Shown: positions 16,201 to 24,699, counted from the stretch's first letter. The stretch: 64,000 bases of DNA from Thiorhodovibrio winogradskyi (GCF_036208045.1 NZ_CP121472.1:1127531-1191530), one strand, 5' to 3'. Numbers and translations: made by a program. Notes: generated by a model from the letters alone, not told the origin.

Positions 16201-16288
16201 TTAGAGAAAGCGTATCGCGGTAATCACCAGGCCAACGCCAGTGGCGATAAAGCTAACAAGCCACATAAAGTGCTTATCATGGCGCTCG
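16201..16288 (-). pseudogene. C-terminal stump of the coiled-coil membrane protein, cut by RAYT copy 3
   Basis: The minus strand encodes KHFMWLVSFIATGVGLVITA and IRFL to a stop. The same text continues uninterrupted at 24363 in the duplicate, whereas here sequence similarity stops at 16288 and the RAYT left end begins. Confidence 0.8.
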
Positions 16289-16363
16289 TCAAAGAAAACC
16301 GGGACAGACCACGTTTTCTTGCTAGACTGTCGTCCTCTTGACCTGTTCAGTCCCTTTCTGCGA

Positions 16364-17083
16364 ATGCCCAGACGCGCGCGTATTCTCGCCGGCGGCTACC
16401 CGGTTCACGTGATTCTGCGGGGGATCGACCGTGCGGCGATCTTTTTTGAGGACGAGGATCGGCGGTTTTTCCTTGACATCTTGGGGATGGCGTCGCAAGA
16501 GGCTTCGGTGGCGGTGCATGCCTATGTGCTGATGACCAATCATCTTCACCTGTTGATGACAGCCGAGCGGACCGAAGGGATACCGAAGGTGATGAAGCAG
16601 GTTGCACAAGGGTATGCTCAGCGGATTAATCGCTGTTACCGCCGGACCGGAGGCTTGTTCGAGGGGCGCTACCGCTCCGCGCTGATCGAGGCGGATCGCT
16701 ACCTGCTGGCTTGTTATCGCTACATTGAACTCAATCCGGTGCGGGCGTCGCTGGTGGTGGCGCCCGGCGATTATCCCTGGTCAAGCTATCGCGCCAATGC
16801 CTTGGGTAGCGCGGATCCGATCGTCCGCCCGCATGCGCGATACATGGAACTGGCGGACATCGAGAGCGAACGCCTGGCCGCCTATCGGCGGTTGTTTGAA
16901 GATGCACTCAGCACGGAGTTGCTGGAGTGCTTGCGCGAGGGCACCAACGGCGGCTTCGTGGTCGGCAGTGAGCAATTCGAGCGGCAGATCGCCGCCATGG
17001 TGGGGCGGCGAACCTGGAGGGGATCGCCAGGGCGACCGCGTAAAGAGAATGACATCAGCCAGCAGGGTGAGCTTCCAGTTTGA
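16364..17083 (+). CDS. REP-associated tyrosine transposase (RAYT), copy 3
   Basis: 239 residues, full length, with HUH (NHLHLL) and Tyr region intact. It differs from copy 2 at a few positions (DILGMASQ for DALGMASH; GSEQFE for GSQQFE). The left end at about 16294 is intact. The right end is shortened: GAAAAGGTGGTC passes into unrelated sequence (CCGATATCAGCG). This copy landed in the duplicated segment and separates the stump of the coiled-coil gene from an antitoxin fragment. Confidence 0.9.
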   Translation: MPRRARILAGGYPVHVILRGIDRAAIFFEDEDRRFFLDILGMASQEASVAVHAYVLMTNHLHLLMTAERTEGIPKVMKQVAQGYAQRINRCYRRTGGLFEGRYRSALIEADRYLLACYRYIELNPVRASLVVAPGDYPWSSYRANALGSADPIVRPHARYMELADIESERLAAYRRLFEDALSTELLECLREGTNGGFVVGSEQFERQIAAMVGRRTWRGSPGRPRKENDISQQGELPV

Positions 17084-17137
17084 AAAGGTGGTCCCGATAT
17101 CAGCGTACTCGAATGGCTCAGTGATGCGAGAGCGACA

Positions 17138-17256
17138 TCAATCCAAGGCCAGCTGCTCGAGGTTCACGCCGAGCGCTTCGGCAAGTTTAGTCAGTGTGGC
17201 TTGTCGTGTCTTGTGCTTGCCCGATTCGATCTGCGCCAACGCCGCCTGACTCACGC
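17138..17256 (-). pseudogene. 3' fragment of an XRE/HTH antitoxin-type gene
   Basis: The minus strand reads RVSQAALAQIESGKHKTRQA then TLTKLAEALGVNLEQLALD and a stop: the second half of a Cro/C1-type helix-turn-helix followed by its last helix. The 5' part is missing, cut by the repeat CGCGAAAAACCGGAAAAACC at the left end of the truncated RAYT unit. Confidence 0.75.
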
Positions 17257-17268
17257 GAAAAACCGGAA

Positions 17269-17515
17269 AAACCGGAAAAACCGGGACAGACCACGTTTTC
17301 TTGCTAGACTATCGTCCTCTTGACCTGTTCAGTCACTTTCTGCCAATGCCCAGACGCGCGCGTATTCTCGCTGGCGGCTACCCGGTTCAAGTGATTCTGC
17401 GGGGGATCAACCGTGCGGCGATCTTTTTCGAGGACGAGGATCGGCGGTTTTCCCTTGACACCTTGGGGGTGGCGTCGCGAGTTTAAAAAGGTGCTCCACC
17501 CCTTTTTTCAGTCCC
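17269..17515 (+). mobile_element. internally deleted RAYT unit with truncated transposase (copy 4)
   Basis: Left end AAACCGGGACAGACCACG after three tandem AAAAACCGG units. The transposase frame (17346-17486) starts MPRRARILAGGYPVQVILRG and stops after GVASRV, 46 codons in all. The sequence then jumps to GTTTAAAAAGGTGCTCCACC followed by CCTTTTTT, which resembles the right end of intact units (GTTTGAAAAGGTGGTCTGTC). This is a MITE-like internal deletion product. Confidence 0.7.
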
Positions 17516-17614
17516 TTTTTTCACGCGCCTGTTTTCGCGGGGGTCCGCCCCCGTTTTCCCCAGGACTATCGCCAGCTAGACCAACCGATATTCGCTGCTT
17601 GTAGAAAACGCGCT

Positions 17615-17636
17615 TTGAAGTCACACTTCAATGTGA
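17615..17636. promoter_or_regulatory. palindromic operator-like site, now separated from phd-vapC by the IS
   Basis: TTGAAGT-CAC-ACTTCAA is a perfect inverted repeat, overlapping TCACA-CTTCAA-TGTGA. It lies immediately before the left target duplication of the ISL3 element. Without the IS it would be about 20-40 bases ahead of the Phd-type antitoxin gene, a usual operator position. Confidence 0.45.
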
Positions 17637-17644
17637 AACTTTCT

Positions 17645-19222
17645 GGCTCTCTTACGTTTGGTATGGGTAACCGATTTTTTACACAGCAGGTTAAGCCGAA
17701 AGGGTGGCACACGCTGCTGCATCAAAGGGACAAGCGGGCAGTCGGGTGAGCTTGCCGGCGATCAGGTAGGCGATGGTGATCAAATGCTTCACCGTGCCGT
17801 AGCCACGGGCTTTGGCTTTGGCGGCCTGGATCTGGCCATTGATGGCTTCGACACGACCGTTGGTCAGGCGCGAATCGAACGCGTTAAGCACGCCTTCCCA
17901 ATGGTCCTTGATTGTCTGAGCGACCTTCTTCATCGGCTCAAGGCGGCAGCGACGCGCCCAACTGACCCAGGCTTTTAGCAAGGGTTCGGCTTCTTCACGG
18001 GAGGTCGCGGTGCGGAAAATCTCGCGCAGTGCCTCCTTGATTCGCCAGGCACGGTGGGTTTTGAGATTGAGCCGACGCAGGTCGGCAAACTGTCCGATCT
18101 GGCGGCGCGTCCAGTCGCTTTTGTCCTTCAGCCATAGGTAGCGCGAACGCTTCAGACCGGGTTCGGTTTTCACCTCCGCGCGACGCACCTCATCAACGGC
18201 TTTGTTGACCATTTGAATGACATGGAACTCATCGAAGGTGATGTCGGCCCAGGGCAAGTGTTCCGCGACGCCGGCCTGATAAGCTGTCGACATATCGATG
18301 CAGACCGAGCGGATGTTCTCGGCGCAGCCGCCATGGGCCTCAAGATCCTCGGCGAATTGATCGACCACCTCCGCCTTGCGCCCCTCGGTGGCGAACACCA
18401 GTCGCTCAGCCTCCATATCATGGAACAAGCTAATGTAGTGATGTCCGCGCCGCGCGGCGGTCTCATCGAGGCCGATGTCCTTGACGCTGGAGAAATCCTC
18501 CTGCGCACGGGCGGCATCGACATAGGACTCCAGCACGCGCCACACACGCATGTCGCTCACGCGCAGCAAGCGCGCGACCCCAGCCACCGGCATGGCCCGG
18601 CACAAGGTCACAATCAAGGCTTCCATCAGTTGGGTGAAGCTGGTGTTGGGCCGCGCCCAGGGCACGGGAATTTGCGTTGTCTTGCCGCACTGCGCGCAAC
18701 GCACCCGCGGCACCTTCGCCTGCAGATACGCCTCGTATTGGAAGAAGTTCAGATGCCGCCATTCGCGCGCTTGGGTGTCATGAACCGGCTGATGCTCGGT
18801 GCCGCAATGCGGGCAGGGAAAGTGCGCCCCACGTTGATAGCCGAGCGCGAAGTCGATGCGTCCAGCCACTGGATCGAAGCGCACATCATCGACAAACCAG
18901 GGAGCAGACAAGCCCAGGGCAACAGAGAACAGCGACGTGGTTTCCATGATCAGGCCTCCGAGGCCTGTGGATATGTGGACGCGTCCTGCGGACCGGCCCG
19001 AGCCCTACGGGACGTGTGGACAACCCCAGTATCGCGCCGAGCAAGCATCGCCGAAAACCTGCAAGATCGGGGGGCGGCGCGCTCCCGGGGTTGCCCACAC
19101 TCTCGGGCCTCGCGCCCACATACCCACAGGCCCTACAACTGGTTGAACATTAATTTTCTCGGAAAGATGCCGCTTCGCGGCCCGGCTTTCAAGCCAAAAT
19201 CCATACCAGACGTAAGAGAGGC
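17645..19222 (-). mobile_element. ISL3-family insertion sequence, 1578 bp, with 8-bp target duplication
   Basis: Imperfect terminal inverted repeats: GGCTCTCTTACGTTTGGTAT at the left and, read inward from the right, GCCTCTCTTACGTCTGGTAT. Both ends are flanked by AACTTTCT (17637-17644 and 19223-19230), the 8-bp duplication expected for ISL3. The single gene fills most of it. Intact termini and an intact target duplication indicate a recent insertion. Confidence 0.9.
17691..18947 (-). CDS. ISL3-family transposase
   Basis: A 418-residue DDE transposase. The N-terminal zinc-ribbon pairs are PCPHCGTEHQ and RCAQCGKTTQ. The RNase H-like core has DIGLDETAARRGHHYISLFH (first Asp/Glu region), VCIDMSTAYQAGVAEHLPWA (second Asp) and, near the C-terminus, RLTNGRVEAINGQIQAAKAK (catalytic Glu). 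Full length, without internal stops. The start at 18947 follows CGGAGG. It lies between the IS inverted repeats and is transcribed away from the toxin-antitoxin genes to its right. Confidence 0.92.
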   Translation of the reverse strand: METTSLFSVALGLSAPWFVDDVRFDPVAGRIDFALGYQRGAHFPCPHCGTEHQPVHDTQAREWRHLNFFQYEAYLQAKVPRVRCAQCGKTTQIPVPWARPNTSFTQLMEALIVTLCRAMPVAGVARLLRVSDMRVWRVLESYVDAARAQEDFSSVKDIGLDETAARRGHHYISLFHDMEAERLVFATEGRKAEVVDQFAEDLEAHGGCAENIRSVCIDMSTAYQAGVAEHLPWADITFDEFHVIQMVNKAVDEVRRAEVKTEPGLKRSRYLWLKDKSDWTRRQIGQFADLRRLNLKTHRAWRIKEALREIFRTATSREEAEPLLKAWVSWARRCRLEPMKKVAQTIKDHWEGVLNAFDSRLTNGRVEAINGQIQAAKAKARGYGTVKHLITIAYLIAGKLTRLPACPFDAAACATLSA

Positions 19223-19241
19223 AACTTTCTGAGGATCGGCG

Positions 19242-19490
19242 ATGCAAGCTACAACTAAAGACCTTCGTTTGCGTGCAGGCGAGCTGATCGCCGCCACCGA
19301 ACGCGGTGAGAAAGTGATCATCACATTCCGCGGCAAGCCCCGAGCGATGCTGACTGCGCTTGAAGCGCCGACTGCGCGTCGGGCAGAGCGCAATCCCGCA
19401 TTTGGTCTATGGGCCGACGCCAGCCATGCGACAAGCCTCAGCGTTGACGAAGAAGTCCGGGTGCTGCGCACACCTCGGAGTTTCGGCTAA
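19242..19490 (+). CDS. Phd/YefM-family antitoxin
   Basis: An 82-residue antitoxin starting MQATTKDLRLRAGELIAATE, then RGEKVIITFRGKPRAMLTAL: the Phd/YefM fold that binds the operator and the toxin. The C-terminal part (LSVDEEVRVLRTPRSF) is the toxin-binding tail. Its stop overlaps the toxin start by one base (TAATG). The ISL3 element ends only 19 bases upstream, so the native promoter has been displaced and expression may come from the IS end. The ribosome site is GAGGATC. Confidence 0.8.
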   Translation: MQATTKDLRLRAGELIAATERGEKVIITFRGKPRAMLTALEAPTARRAERNPAFGLWADASHATSLSVDEEVRVLRTPRSFG

Positions 19491-19867
19491 TGCTCATCGA
19501 CACGGATGTCCTGATCTGGAACCTTCGCGGCAACGTAAGAGCCGCCGAACTGCTCGATAATGCAGGTGGATTTGTCTTGTCCGCAGTCAGCTATATGGAG
19601 CTGATTCAGGGCGTTCGCGATAAACCAGAGCTGGGGGTTTTACGCAGGTCCCTACAATACTGGGGCGCGAATGTACAACCGCTGGATCCGGAGATCTCTA
19701 CCAGGGCGATCTTTTTGATGGAGACCTTCGCCCTCAGTCACGGTCTGCAAATGGCCGACGCACTGATTGGCGCCACCGCCATCTCAATTGGCGCCACGCT
19801 GGTCACCGCCAACGACAAGCATTACCGCATGGTCGACGGACTTGACATTGAGGTTTTCAGGCCATAA
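19490..19867 (+). CDS. VapC-family PIN-domain toxin
   Basis: A 125-residue PIN ribonuclease. MLIDTDVLIWNLRG supplies the first Asp; SYMELIQGVRD the conserved Glu; GLQMADALIGATAISIGATL the third acidic site (Asp of MADALIG); and LVTANDKHYRMVDGL the fourth. All four acidic positions are present, so the toxin looks active. Translationally coupled to the Phd-type antitoxin. Confidence 0.85.
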   Translation: MLIDTDVLIWNLRGNVRAAELLDNAGGFVLSAVSYMELIQGVRDKPELGVLRRSLQYWGANVQPLDPEISTRAIFLMETFALSHGLQMADALIGATAISIGATLVTANDKHYRMVDGLDIEVFRP

Positions 19868-19883
19868 CACCATAGCTGGGAGC

Positions 19884-20700
19884 GGAAAACCGGGACAGAC
19901 CATGTTTTCTTGCTAGACTTTCGTCCTTTTGATCTGTTCAGTGCCTGTCTGTCAATGCCCAGACGCGCGCGTATTCTCGCCGGCGGCTACCCGGTTCACG
20001 TGATTCTGCGCGGGATCGACCGTGCGGCGATCTTTTTTGAGGACGAGGATCGGCGGTTTTTCCTTGACACCTTGGGGATGGCGTCGCAAGAGGCTTCGGT
20101 GGCGGTGCATGCCTATGTGCTGATGACCAATCACCTTCACCTGTTGATGACAGCCGAGCGGACCGAAGGGATACCGAAGGTAATGAAGCAGGTTGCACAA
20201 GGGTATGCACAGCGGATTAATCGCCGTTACCGCAGAACTGGAGGCTTGTTCGAGGGGCGCTACCGCTCCGCGCTGATCGAGGCGGATCGCTACCTGCTGG
20301 CTTGTTATCGCTACATTGAACTCAATCCGATGCGGGCGTCGCTGGTGGTGGCGCCCGGCGATTATCCCTGGTCAAGCTATCGCGCCAATGCCTTGGGTAG
20401 CGCGGATCCGATCGTCCGCCCGCATGCGCGATACATGGAACTGGCGGACATCGAGAGCGAACGCCTGGCCGCCTATCGGCGGTTGTTTGAAGATGCACTC
20501 AGCACGGAGTTGCTGGAGTGCTTGCGCGAGGGCACCAACGGCGGCTTCGTGGTCGGTAGTCAGCAATTCGAGCGGCAGATCGCCGCCATGGTGGGGCGGC
20601 GAACCTGGAGGGGATCGCCGGGGCGACCGCGTAAAGAGAGTGACATCAGCCAGCAGGGTGAGCTTCCCGTTTGAAAAGGTGGTCTGTCCCTGTTTTTACT
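19884..20700 (+). mobile_element. complete RAYT unit (copy 5)
   Basis: Left end GAAAACCGGGACAGACCATG (one change, C to T, against the other copies). Right end GTGGTCTGTCCCTGTTTTTA followed by CTC. Inserted between two toxin-antitoxin loci; its right end supplies the stop codon of the truncated VapC to the right. Confidence 0.75.
19955..20674 (+). CDS. REP-associated tyrosine transposase (RAYT), copy 5
   Basis: 239 residues, full length, with HUH (NHLHLL) and Tyr region intact. Very close to copies 2 and 3; distinctive residues are NPMRASLV for NPVRASLV and KESDIS for KENDIS. The near-identity of the copies implies recent spread within this island. Confidence 0.9.
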   Translation: MPRRARILAGGYPVHVILRGIDRAAIFFEDEDRRFFLDTLGMASQEASVAVHAYVLMTNHLHLLMTAERTEGIPKVMKQVAQGYAQRINRRYRRTGGLFEGRYRSALIEADRYLLACYRYIELNPMRASLVVAPGDYPWSSYRANALGSADPIVRPHARYMELADIESERLAAYRRLFEDALSTELLECLREGTNGGFVVGSQQFERQIAAMVGRRTWRGSPGRPRKESDISQQGELPV

Positions 20701-20971
20701 CAACAGCCTCTGCCATGGCGGCAGCACGATCAATCACCAGATGTTCGATCACCAATAAGTCTTCAATCACCCCAAGCACTTGGTCTCTGGGCAGCTTGTA
20801 CACGCCACGCAACACCCATTCCAGCTCTTGTAAAACGGTGACCGGCAAAAACAACGCCTGGCCAGATGTGAGCAGCGCCTGTGCAGCAGCCTGCTGGCAT
20901 TGCGTTGCTTCGTCGGGCTCGGCCTCCTGAATGATGGCGCGCGCAAGAATATTGGTATCAAGCGCAATCAT
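20696..20971 (-). pseudogene. VapC-type toxin, C-terminus removed by RAYT copy 5
   Basis: A 91-residue PIN N-terminal part: MIALDTNILARAIIQEAEPD has the first Asp; LPVTVLQELEWVLRGVYKLP the Glu. It ends at AAAMAEAVE with a stop that lies in the RAYT right end (20696-20700). PIN toxins of this type need two further acidic residues about 30 residues on, so the enzyme is probably dead. Its ATG overlaps the antitoxin stop by four bases. Confidence 0.75.
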
Positions 20972-21246
20972 GAGGCCTTTGGATACGCTTCAGACTGCGC
21001 CAGCCGCGCCGCGACAACGGCAGCATCCATGTCTTCGATCACAACCGGTTTGCCGCGATGAATCGCCCGATTAAACAGCACGGTAGCCGGTTTCTTTCCC
21101 CCCTTACGCACGGGCGCAATTATAATCGACCCACCATCAGGCGCGAGCTGAACCTCCACCTGAGTTCCCGGGGTGAGCGCGAGCTGGCGACACAATGCAG
21201 ACGGCAGCACCACCTGGCGTTTGGCAGAGAGGGTCATGGTTGACAT
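20968..21246 (-). CDS. AbrB/MazE-fold antitoxin (VapB-like)
   Basis: A 92-residue protein starting MSTMTLSAKRQVVLPSALCR, the swapped-hairpin AbrB DNA-binding fold, then LALTPGTQVEVQLAPDGGSI. The C-terminal part (DMDAAVVAARLAQSEAYPKA) binds the toxin. It is intact although its toxin partner is truncated, so it now acts, if at all, as an orphan repressor. Confidence 0.8.
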   Translation of the reverse strand: MSTMTLSAKRQVVLPSALCRQLALTPGTQVEVQLAPDGGSIIIAPVRKGGKKPATVLFNRAIHRGKPVVIEDMDAAVVAARLAQSEAYPKAS

Positions 21247-21360
21247 GGGCTTTCTCCTTGGGAATACCTAGGTCACCAGCTTAGGGGCACTGGTTCAGTT
21301 CAGTTTTTAAAAACAATTTTTCCACCTGCCGAATCACGCTGGAAGCATTGCCCACATCAG

Positions 21361-22971
21361 TCAGGTGCCAGATAACGCCCAGGTGCCAAGAGGCCTTCCG
21401 CATCCAGCGCATTATGCAAGCGCGCATGAAAACGACGCGACTCCCCGCAGGCGGCACCTAGCCGCTCCATGCTGTCGACCCCCAACCGGTAGGGGAAGCA
21501 GCCGACCTCGCGCCCGGCTTGCAGCAGATCCCAATAGCAGGCTCGGCGGCGGCGACCGAGGCCTGTTGATCGCGGGCAAAAATCAATGGCACGGTGCTAT
21601 CGAACACCCGCGCGCTGAGCGACGTGAGGGTGATCAATGGCTCAATGCCATGCTGGGGCGCAACGCGCCGGACCATCTCGACATAGGCGCGGACGGTGGT
21701 CGGGCGCATGGGCACCAGGGGGCGTACCAGCGCAGCCCGCAGCCATCGCGAGCTGGGTTGAGCGGCCCCTCCCCCATCCCTCGCGGATGGCGCCAGTAGC
21801 ACAGCGGCAGCGCGGTTTCGTTCGGCCGACCGGCAACCAGCTCCAGTGAGCGACCCAGGGTGGCGGCCGTTTTGCCCAGACGCTGGCCGAAGGCGCCGGG
21901 CAACAGGCTCGCCAGACCGGCCAGGGTTTTGGCATTGCTCGGACTCAGGAACAGCAGCCGCGAGGCGATGCCCTTCAACGCCTGGCGAATCTCGCGCCGC
22001 GCGGCGGCAATCAAGCCCTTGCTGCCATAAAGGGTGCCAAAGCCGGTCCAGGGGAAGACATGATAGTCCCGGCCCATCTCCCGCAACACCTCGGGCGGAA
22101 TCAGTCCGTGCGCGTCGAGCCGGTCGGCTGGAAAGGGCGCGGTCATGGCCAGCACCCGATGCTGATTCATCAGGTTGATGCCGCCGACCACACCCGGCAG
22201 GCGCTGCAAAATGGTGCGCACGCGCTCAACGGCTGTTTCCAGCAGGCTGTCGTCCTTGAGGCTGAACAGCAGGGCGCAGACGCCATCGGGCCGGCGCGCC
22301 AGCTGGATGCTCACCTGGGTGACGATGCCGAAGTTGCTCTGGGTGAAGAGCCCCGCCGAGTAGGGGCCGATGCCCCAGCGGAACAGTCGGGCGATGTCCT
22401 CGCCGCCGGCTTCGCGCAGCGCGCTGCGATAGCGGGTGCCGTCGGCCAGGATGGCTTCGAGGTCGGAGACGGCGCCGAAGTGGTCGGTCTCCGGGGTGAT
22501 GCCATAGCCGCGCTCAAGCGCGTTGCCGAGCAGGCTGCAATGGGGCCCGGCGCCGGTGACCGGCACCAGGAAGGGGTGGCCGCCCTGGTCGAGAAAGTCC
22601 GCCAGCATGGCCTGGGTGACGCCGGGCTGGACGGTGACCACGCCAAGTTCGGCATCGAAGTGCAGAATGCGCTTGAGCCCGCTGAGATCCAGAATGACGC
22701 AGTCATCGCGCGCCGGCAGGGCGCCGCCGTAGCCCCAGTTGTTGCCGGTGCTAATGGGATAGAGCGGCTGGCGATGGCGGGCGGCGATGCGGACAATCTC
22801 GGAGATTTGTTCGGCATCGGTCGGCCTCAGCGCCCCGGCCAGGGTGCGCCGCACGCCGGTGGTATCGGCGCCATAGGCTTGCTGGGCTTGTGCGCCGTCG
22901 AGCACTTGGGCGTTACCGAGGAGGCTGCGCCAGTCGGTGAGCGCGGCGGGGGTGTTGGTGGCGTTGGGCAT
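21361..22971 (-). pseudogene. FAD-linked oxidase (VAO/PCMH type) with two frameshifts
   Basis: The first 410 residues run MPNATNTPAALTDWRSLLG..., with the PCMH-type FAD-binding core PLYPISTGNNWGYGGALPAR, VTVQPGVTQAMLADFLDQGG and PFLVPVTGAGPHCSLLGNAL. This resembles vanillyl-alcohol oxidase / p-cresol methylhydroxylase flavoproteins. At about 21725 one base is missing in a C run: the frame should continue PLVPMRPTTVRAYVEMVRRV. A second shift near 21535 leads to CYWDLLQAGREVGCFPYRLG and the end HARLHNALDAEGLLAPGRYL. No haem partner gene adjoins. Decayed, unless the two shifts are sequencing errors. Confidence 0.75.
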
Positions 22972-23095
22972 TGAGGTTCTTCCCGAGTTGTCAGGCTCAT
23001 GTATATGGGTTTGGCTGCTGGGGTTTTTGATGATTTTAGTGAGTTGCTAGGGAGTTTACTGAATTGTTCTCGCTGATCCCACCTGCTGGCAGATT
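22972..23095. other. intergenic, no gene seen
   Basis: AT-rich spacer upstream of the oxidase start, with ATGTATATGGGTTTGG and GTGAGTTGCTAGG. It could hold the oxidase promoter; no clear -35/-10 pair is visible. Confidence 0.3.
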
Positions 23096-24363
23096 TTCCC
23101 CTCCTACCTCCAGAGAGAATAGGAAAGGGCCATCATGTTGAGCAGGCTTCCTGCGTTCATATCCCGTAATCACCGGCAACAGACTCTGCCATCGGTGGTC
23201 ATACCATAATCAATGCGTCCTGAAAGTTATGGAGTTTTACAATGAGTGTAACCTATGAAGAGGTGCTGGAGCTGTTCCGGGAAACTGACCGGAAGTTTCA
23301 GGAAACCGACCGGAAGTTTCAGGAAACTGACCGGAAATATCAGGAAATGTCTCAGGAAACGGATCGGCGGATGAAGGAAACCGACCGGCGCATGAAAGAG
23401 CTGCAGGATTTGTTCGAGAGCCAGTGGGGCAAGCTGATGGAGTCCCTGGTCGAGGGTGATCTGGTGAATTTGCTCCAGGCGCGGGGTATTGCGATTTCCG
23501 ACACCACCACGCGGCTGAAAGGTCAGTTACCCGACGGCGGGAATTATGAGTTCGACATCCTGGCACACGATGGTGAGGTGGTGGTGGTCGTGGAGGTGAA
23601 GACCACGCTGAGACCCGGGCATGTGCGCAAGTTTCTCGAACGGATGAATCATTTCAAAACCTGGTTGCCACGTTATGCCAAGAATCGCCTTTATGGTGCC
23701 GTGGCGTGGCTGAAGGCCGACGCGGGCGCGGACACCATGGCGGTCAGCCAGGGGCTGTTTAGCATCCGCGCGACCGGGGATTCAGCCCGGATCGTTAATC
23801 CGGAGGATTTTACTCCGCGTGATTGGTAGCACGGGGCAGCGCTGGTTGTCAGAACACCAGGGCCTAAGCAAGCCACCGGAGGTCTACGACATCAAGCTGC
23901 GGGAAGTCCCATCATGATCGTTCGCGATCCATTCATCCAGTGGTCCGAAGGCATCTACCAGTTCCTTGGGCAAATGTTAGCCCAACTCACTGATCGAAGA
24001 AGGGAAAACCCGGGACGAAAACCCGGGGCAGACCACGAAAACAATAAAGCTGTGAATGCTAGAATTTGACTCAGTCAGTTCACAACGGCACCAGATCAAG
24101 GAGCTGCAGTGTTGCAGTGCCGAGAACCAAGGCGCCAGCACTCTGGGTCGCAAGGCGATCTTCGACCTGAATTGTCGCTATCTGCTGAACAATGAGAGTG
24201 ACCAATGTGGTGGCGCTCCAGACTTAACCGCGACTGGCGGAGTGCGCCGCTAGCGCCGAGGCCGGATCCATGACGTTAGAGAAAGCGTATCGCGGTAATC
24301 ACCAGGCCAACGCCAGTGGCGATAAAGCTAACAAGCCACATAAAGTGCTTATCATGGCGCTCG
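23096..24363. repeat. 1.27-kb duplicated segment, copy B
   Basis: Partner of 15021-16288. Here the coiled-coil gene continues beyond the point where RAYT copy 3 interrupts copy A. Copy B is therefore closer to the ancestral arrangement. Confidence 0.9.
23242..23829 (+). CDS. coiled-coil PD-(D/E)XK nuclease family protein (DUF3782), copy B
   Basis: Protein identical to the copy at 15167; only synonymous change is seen in the part compared (GACCGGAAA for GACCGAAAA). Same coiled coil (10-62) and nuclease-like core (EFDILAHDGEVVVVVEVKTT). Confidence 0.85.
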   Translation: MSVTYEEVLELFRETDRKFQETDRKFQETDRKYQEMSQETDRRMKETDRRMKELQDLFESQWGKLMESLVEGDLVNLLQARGIAISDTTTRLKGQLPDGGNYEFDILAHDGEVVVVVEVKTTLRPGHVRKFLERMNHFKTWLPRYAKNRLYGAVAWLKADAGADTMAVSQGLFSIRATGDSARIVNPEDFTPRDW

Positions 24364-24619
24364 CGCATCTCGTCGAAATGTTTGTCGACTTGCTCGAAGC
24401 GCTTGTCGATTTGTTCCAAACGCCTGTCGACTTGCTCAAAGCCTGGCGCATCAGCTCCCGTTGGTGCTTGAGCTCTTCCTCGACGCGCACCATGCGCTCG
24501 CGCAGTTCGATTTCTTAGACCACCGGCGGTTTGCCAAGGCTTTGCTCGGCGATCCATTCACTGATGTGGTCCTTGACGTATTCCCCGATTTGTTGAAGGT
24601 CTTCCTGCGCGAGAGCCAT
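24276..24619 (-). pseudogene. coiled-coil membrane protein gene with nonsense and frameshift mutations
   Basis: Begins MALAQEDLQQIGEYVKDHIS like the intact gene at 2542. At SLGKPPVV the following Tyr codon is TAA. About 80 bases further on a single base is lost (ELMRQ-ALS against ELMREGFDQ), and the original frame is regained as FEQVDRRLEQIDKRFEQVDK, through the membrane helix FMWLVSFIATGVGLVITA to the native stop. Two independent lesions make this a true pseudogene. Confidence 0.85.
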
Positions 24620-24699
24620 GATGGTGTCTCCTTGTTGCTCGCGGCGCGAAGCCACTACCCTGGTTGTCCTACACCGATTCCGATGAAAAACGAGAAGCA

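Larger units (their letters stand above)
15021..16288. repeat. 1.27-kb duplicated segment, copy A
   Basis: Almost identical to 23096-24363 at a constant offset of 8075 bp. It runs from the border of RAYT copy 2 to the base where RAYT copy 3 is inserted. It contains the DUF3782 gene, a repeat with GGGACGAAAACCCGGGGCAG and the 3' end of a coiled-coil gene. Visible differences are a handful of substitutions (for example 16147 G versus T). Confidence 0.9.

Noticed and set aside
17655-17690. TTTTTTACACAG near the IS left end as another PEP-CTERM activator box
   Set aside because: Lacks the CTGACA half and lies inside the ISL3 element.
22060-22974. 304-residue open frame opposite the FAD oxidase
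   Set aside because: Antisense shadow; the minus strand carries the flavoprotein motifs.
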